NCBI GenBank assembly: GCA_958352855.1 | Contig: CATWQE010000010.1 | Span: forward strand, 1-64,000 | Reading direction: 5' to 3' | Length of the DNA stretch: 64,000 nt | Origin: an uncultured Bacillota bacterium | GTDB taxonomy: Bacteria; Bacillota; Clostridia; Lachnospirales; Lachnospiraceae | Shown here: positions 60,595 to 64,000 of the stretch, piece by piece | How the letters are laid out: every line of letters begins with the position of its first letter | Position numbering within the stretch: position 1 is the stretch's first letter | Made by a program: the position numbers and the translations under genes | The notes under the pieces: model-generated | Seen by the model: the letters and a program-made list of their open reading frames with translations, nothing else | The model's database searches: none | Told to the model about the DNA's origin: nothing

Positions 60595-62415
60595 TCACCT
60601 CTTAATAGGTATACGAATAAACACTCTTGTTCCTTCACCAATTTGTGAACTTATAGATACACCATAAATTTCCCCATAAAGCATTTGTAATCTCTTATTA
60701 GTATTTCGTACTCCGATTGAATTCGTCTTTTGACTAAGAATTTCTTGAATTTTTTCTTGATGTATTCCACATCCATTATCCTCTACACAAAAGATTATAT
60801 CATCTCCATCCAGCTCAGCATCAAGCCGAATCTCTCCATCTTCCTGGTAATTCTCAAATGCATGTACTATAGCATTCTCTACAAATGGTTGCAAAAATAA
60901 TTTTGGTACTTGCAATTTTAAATATTCCTTCGGAATATCAATTTCTGCACAAAATCTCTGCTCATATCGATAACTCATAATATCCAAATAATCTCTTAAC
61001 CAATTCAAATCCTCTCTCAATTCTACCATTAATTCTCTATTTTTACTTGTATACTGCAACATTCGAGATAATTTTACAAGCATTTTGCTTGCTGTTTCAC
61101 TTTCTCCCCGTAAACAAATCCAATTAATGATATTCAAAGAATTATAGAGAAAATGTGGATTCATTTGGATATTTAAAGCCATAATCTCCGTATCTCTCTT
61201 CTGTATTTTGACTTCGTAATTTTCATGTACAAGATTCTTTAAATTTTGATTCATTTCATTTAATTTTTGATAAAAGAATGCAAATTCATCCTTAGCTTCA
61301 TATTGTACTTCACTATTAAAGTCACCAGCACCTACCCTCTCAATCATATGTAATGGTTTATATATTTTTTTATTTAATTTTTTAGAAAGAACAAAGGAAA
61401 GGGTAGCAGCCATAATAACTACAACTACTATCAATAGTACAATAACACCCATTAATTTGCTTATAATTTTTTCACTCAATACTTTAACTGGTATTGAAGC
61501 AATTACATACCACCCCGTTACTTGACTTTTAGAATAAGATATAATATATTTCTCGCCAGAGAATATACTTTGTTTGCATCCGGAATTTTCTGTTAATTCG
61601 CAGGCTTCTTTTTCTATCTTCTCAAAATCCCCCTTATTATTGGCACTACAGACTATCTCCCCTTCTGAAGTAACAACATAATATTCTGCCTCTTTATTTC
61701 CACCTGCATATCTGTTCAACATACTTCTGAGATTTTCTTCTGTAAAATTAACTACCAAATATGGCTCCTCAACCTTTTCATCTAACTTCATAATTCTTCC
61801 GGAAGAAATCTTACTCGGATGTAGTTTTCGCACTGCTGTAAACAATCTTTCATACTCTGTTTCTACCTGCTCCAAGCCTTTGACGGCAAACATTTCTTTA
61901 TACTCATATGTAGGTATCCAAACCAACTTACCATCTGCCTCTTTTGCTTTCTGAATCATCTTTGATGTAAGAAAGCTGTTTTCTGGATAAAAATTTTTAT
62001 TTTTTTCTCCAAAACGATAATAGGATGTAACTAAATGTGTAGAATATACAGAATTATTCCATGGAAGATAATTTAAAAGTATTTGAGCAATCTGGTCACT
62101 TGCTTTCTCCAATTCCACCTCATCTTCCATATCTATCTGTTGAAAAATCTCATATAATCTATCATCTGCATTCATCTTCAAAGAAAATTCTTCAATATAA
62201 TCTAAATCATTATCCAGGATTTCACTAGTACTCTCTACATTCTGTTGAAAATATTCCTGTGCCTGAGTAGTCAATTCCCCTCTGGCTACGCGAAATACAC
62301 AAATTCCGAGAGTTAATAGTGGAATTATAGAAAGCATGCAAAAAAATACAATAAGCCAGGTTCGCAACCTGGCATATTTCCATATATTATATATTTTTTT
62401 TACTATTTGTTTCAT
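60595..62415 (-). CDS. Sensor histidine kinase (YesM/LytS-like)
   Basis: This 606-residue membrane kinase has a first membrane helix (about 18-41), an extracytoplasmic sensor domain of Cache type to about 315, a second helix, a HAMP segment, and the His-kinase domain. The latter has the phosphorylated His in Q-M-N-P-H-F-L-Y-N-S-L and the ATPase motif E-N-A-I-V-H-A and D-N-G-C-G. GAGGAG lies about 8 bases before ATG at 62415, just after the response-regulator stop. It probably senses an extracellular glycan or its binding protein. Confidence 0.93.
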   Translation of the reverse strand: MKQIVKKIYNIWKYARLRTWLIVFFCMLSIIPLLTLGICVFRVARGELTTQAQEYFQQNVESTSEILDNDLDYIEEFSLKMNADDRLYEIFQQIDMEDEVELEKASDQIAQILLNYLPWNNSVYSTHLVTSYYRFGEKNKNFYPENSFLTSKMIQKAKEADGKLVWIPTYEYKEMFAVKGLEQVETEYERLFTAVRKLHPSKISSGRIMKLDEKVEEPYLVVNFTEENLRSMLNRYAGGNKEAEYYVVTSEGEIVCSANNKGDFEKIEKEACELTENSGCKQSIFSGEKYIISYSKSQVTGWYVIASIPVKVLSEKIISKLMGVIVLLIVVVVIMAATLSFVLSKKLNKKIYKPLHMIERVGAGDFNSEVQYEAKDEFAFFYQKLNEMNQNLKNLVHENYEVKIQKRDTEIMALNIQMNPHFLYNSLNIINWICLRGESETASKMLVKLSRMLQYTSKNRELMVELREDLNWLRDYLDIMSYRYEQRFCAEIDIPKEYLKLQVPKLFLQPFVENAIVHAFENYQEDGEIRLDAELDGDDIIFCVEDNGCGIHQEKIQEILSQKTNSIGVRNTNKRLQMLYGEIYGVSISSQIGEGTRVFIRIPIKR

Positions 62416-62419
62416 CTTA

Positions 62420-63976
62420 CTATTCTCCTCTCTTGCGAAAATCATCAGGTGTAATCCCATAGCGCTTTTTAAAAGAACGAATAAAATAATTAGAATCCTT
62501 ATACCCAACCATTCCTGCAATCTCTTTAACCTTACAATCAGACTCTAAAAGTAAATGAACAGCCTTTTCCATTCGAACTGAACTTAAATACTCTGAAAAC
62601 GATTCCCCAAAACTCTGTTTAAATAATGTACTGAAATATGAAGGATTAAAATGAAACTTTCTTGCTACAGTTTCTAGACTTAGCTCTTCCATATAAAAAC
62701 CATTTAGATACTCCTTGCATCTCTGCATAGGATTTAACTCCTCTACACCTTTTTTTCTTTGAATACTTCGAACAATCTGAAAAATAAATTGACGCACCTC
62801 TGTCATAAGACGACTGTACCAACATATTTCCATCATAAGATTATCTTTTTCATTAAACTTCGAAATATCATCTTGCTCCAAAAACGGCTCCAGGTTTCTT
62901 AAAATACGGAAAAACAAAAAAACAATTTTTCGTTTTAAAATCTCTGGTGGCAACTGGTCGTCCTTAGTATCTTCTTGAATCATACTTTTTAAAATCTGCT
63001 GTGCTAATTCTATTTTCTCCTGTCGAATTGCTGAGAGAATAACTTCTGTATCCCATACAACCTCTTTCCTTCTTACACCCCCAAATTGGTCTGTCCATAA
63101 AATATGTTTTTCTTCATAAAAAGCATAATTTAATGCTCCTCTTGCTTCCTCAAATGCAATTTTTCCTTCTTTATACATATCTTTATGAAGAAAGCTGAGT
63201 GCGAAAAAAATTTGTTCTGACGGAATACGTTCTATATTTTCTATATTTTCTGAAAGCTTTCTAACTTTTTTCTCTTCTGGTCTCCTATCTCCCAATACTA
63301 AAGTTGCTAAAACATCCGGTTGTCCATTCACCGAAAAAGTAATTGCAGAACAAGGCTCTAAAGCCTTTTTTATTGCGTACCCTATACTTCTCTTTTTCTC
63401 TTCTGATAAAGCTGAGTCTAAAGTCTGGCATTTAGTCATCAAAAAAAATCCACTTTGATGAAGAGGAAGTATTTCATCTAAAGGTCTCCATCCCTCTTTA
63501 TGTGTAGAAAATACATATCTATTTAAGAGCCACTCCATATAAACTGGAACCGTCTCCTTTAGTTGTTCTTCCATATCACTCACCCGACATATATTTTCCC
63601 TGTAACCTCGATGTTTCTCCTTTACTTCCGATATTGCATTAGCTAACTCCTCACGCTCCACAGGCTTCAGCAGATATGCAGAAGCTTGAAAAGCCAGCGC
63701 CTCTCTTGCATAAGAGAAATCGGCATACCCGCTGATAATAATAAAATATATTTCCGGATGAATTTCCTTAATTCGTCGAAGCAGCATCAAACCATCCATT
63801 TTGGACATTCGAATATCACTAATCACAATCTCGCAAGGAATATTTTCCAAAACCTCAATGGCATCCATACCGTCTTCCGCTTCCCAAAACATATCATCTG
63901 GACAAATTTCTTCCAACAAAGAAATAATTCCCTGTCTGTGTATTTTTTCATCGTCCACAACCAGTATATTATACAT
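62420..63976 (-). CDS. Response regulator with AraC-type DNA-binding domain (YesN-like)
   Basis: This 518-residue protein has a receiver domain (1-120; phosphorylated Asp54 in V-I-S-D-I-R-M, acidic pair D8-D9). A long uncharacterised middle region follows, and a C-terminal AraC helix-turn-helix pair (about 415-515, with F-N-P-S-Y-F-S-T-L-F-K and N-Y-F-I-R-S-F-K-K-R-Y-G). It pairs with the downstream kinase, four bases apart. YesN-type regulators usually activate sugar importers and glycanases. Those genes should lie to the right of this window. Confidence 0.94.
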   Translation of the reverse strand: MYNILVVDDEKIHRQGIISLLEEICPDDMFWEAEDGMDAIEVLENIPCEIVISDIRMSKMDGLMLLRRIKEIHPEIYFIIISGYADFSYAREALAFQASAYLLKPVEREELANAISEVKEKHRGYRENICRVSDMEEQLKETVPVYMEWLLNRYVFSTHKEGWRPLDEILPLHQSGFFLMTKCQTLDSALSEEKKRSIGYAIKKALEPCSAITFSVNGQPDVLATLVLGDRRPEEKKVRKLSENIENIERIPSEQIFFALSFLHKDMYKEGKIAFEEARGALNYAFYEEKHILWTDQFGGVRRKEVVWDTEVILSAIRQEKIELAQQILKSMIQEDTKDDQLPPEILKRKIVFLFFRILRNLEPFLEQDDISKFNEKDNLMMEICWYSRLMTEVRQFIFQIVRSIQRKKGVEELNPMQRCKEYLNGFYMEELSLETVARKFHFNPSYFSTLFKQSFGESFSEYLSSVRMEKAVHLLLESDCKVKEIAGMVGYKDSNYFIRSFKKRYGITPDDFRKRGE

Positions 63977-64000
63977 TTTCTTATACCTTTCCGGCAGCTA

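Overview
This window looks like chromosome of a gut Lachnospiraceae bacterium, most likely Blautia-like (inference). The evidence is a strict-anaerobe gene set (flavodiiron protein with rubredoxin, fused FeoA-FeoB), many GGAGG ribosome sites, sigma-A-type promoters with 17 bp spacers, a T-box-controlled isoleucyl-tRNA synthetase, and several ABC sugar importers paired with glycoside hydrolases and AraC, LacI or YesMN regulators. I see no rRNA, tRNA, CRISPR array, prophage or plasmid gene.

Left arm (1-12.7 kb). A minus-strand arabinan/arabinoxylan locus comes first: GH43, solute-binding lipoprotein, two permeases and a second GH43 cut by the window edge, with a divergent YesL-like membrane protein. 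An alpha/beta hydrolase and a two-gene chromate transporter follow; the first transporter gene appears to start at ATT. Between hydrolase and transporter lies a non-coding element with 14 bp terminal inverted repeats and a degenerate array of about 52 bp hairpin units. Next is a type III toxin-antitoxin locus of the CptIN/ToxIN kind, with an intact antitoxin RNA and a toxin gene split by a frameshift. It is followed by a malQ-lacI maltodextrin operon with tandem operators.

Centre-left (12.9-27 kb). Two PD-(D/E)XK (Rpn-like) proteins flank an operon of DUF3100 protein, small membrane protein, amidohydrolase and TauE/SafE protein, divergent from a Crp/Fnr regulator and an alanine/glycine symporter. 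The divergent region carries a duplicated promoter and strong RNA hairpins. A metal block follows: CorA, an ArsR regulator, FeoAB, a P1B ATPase and a separate HMA-domain protein, with an ArsR-like operator over its promoter.

Centre (27-43.3 kb). A lipoprotein, MBOAT acyltransferase and DHHW protein probably O-acylate a surface polymer. Then come a heterodimeric ABC exporter with DUF454, glycogen phosphorylase, type 2 isoleucyl-tRNA synthetase behind a T-box, a D,D-carboxypeptidase, an MBL hydrolase and a VOC protein.

Right arm (43.3-64 kb). This arm is rich in glycan genes: GH43 beta-xylosidase; an alpha-galactoside operon (binding protein, two permeases, GH36, MFS) with a divergent AraC regulator; GH27; a PfkB/KDG-type kinase; a second AraC regulator; a GH4 enzyme; an SGNH hydrolase; a flavodiiron protein; and a YesM/YesN-type two-component system whose target probably lies beyond the right edge.

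Most novel signals: the 52 bp periodic array inside terminal inverted repeats, the toxin-antitoxin locus with a covarying pseudoknot-like RNA but a split toxin, the ATT start, and the duplicated promoter enclosing stacked hairpins.
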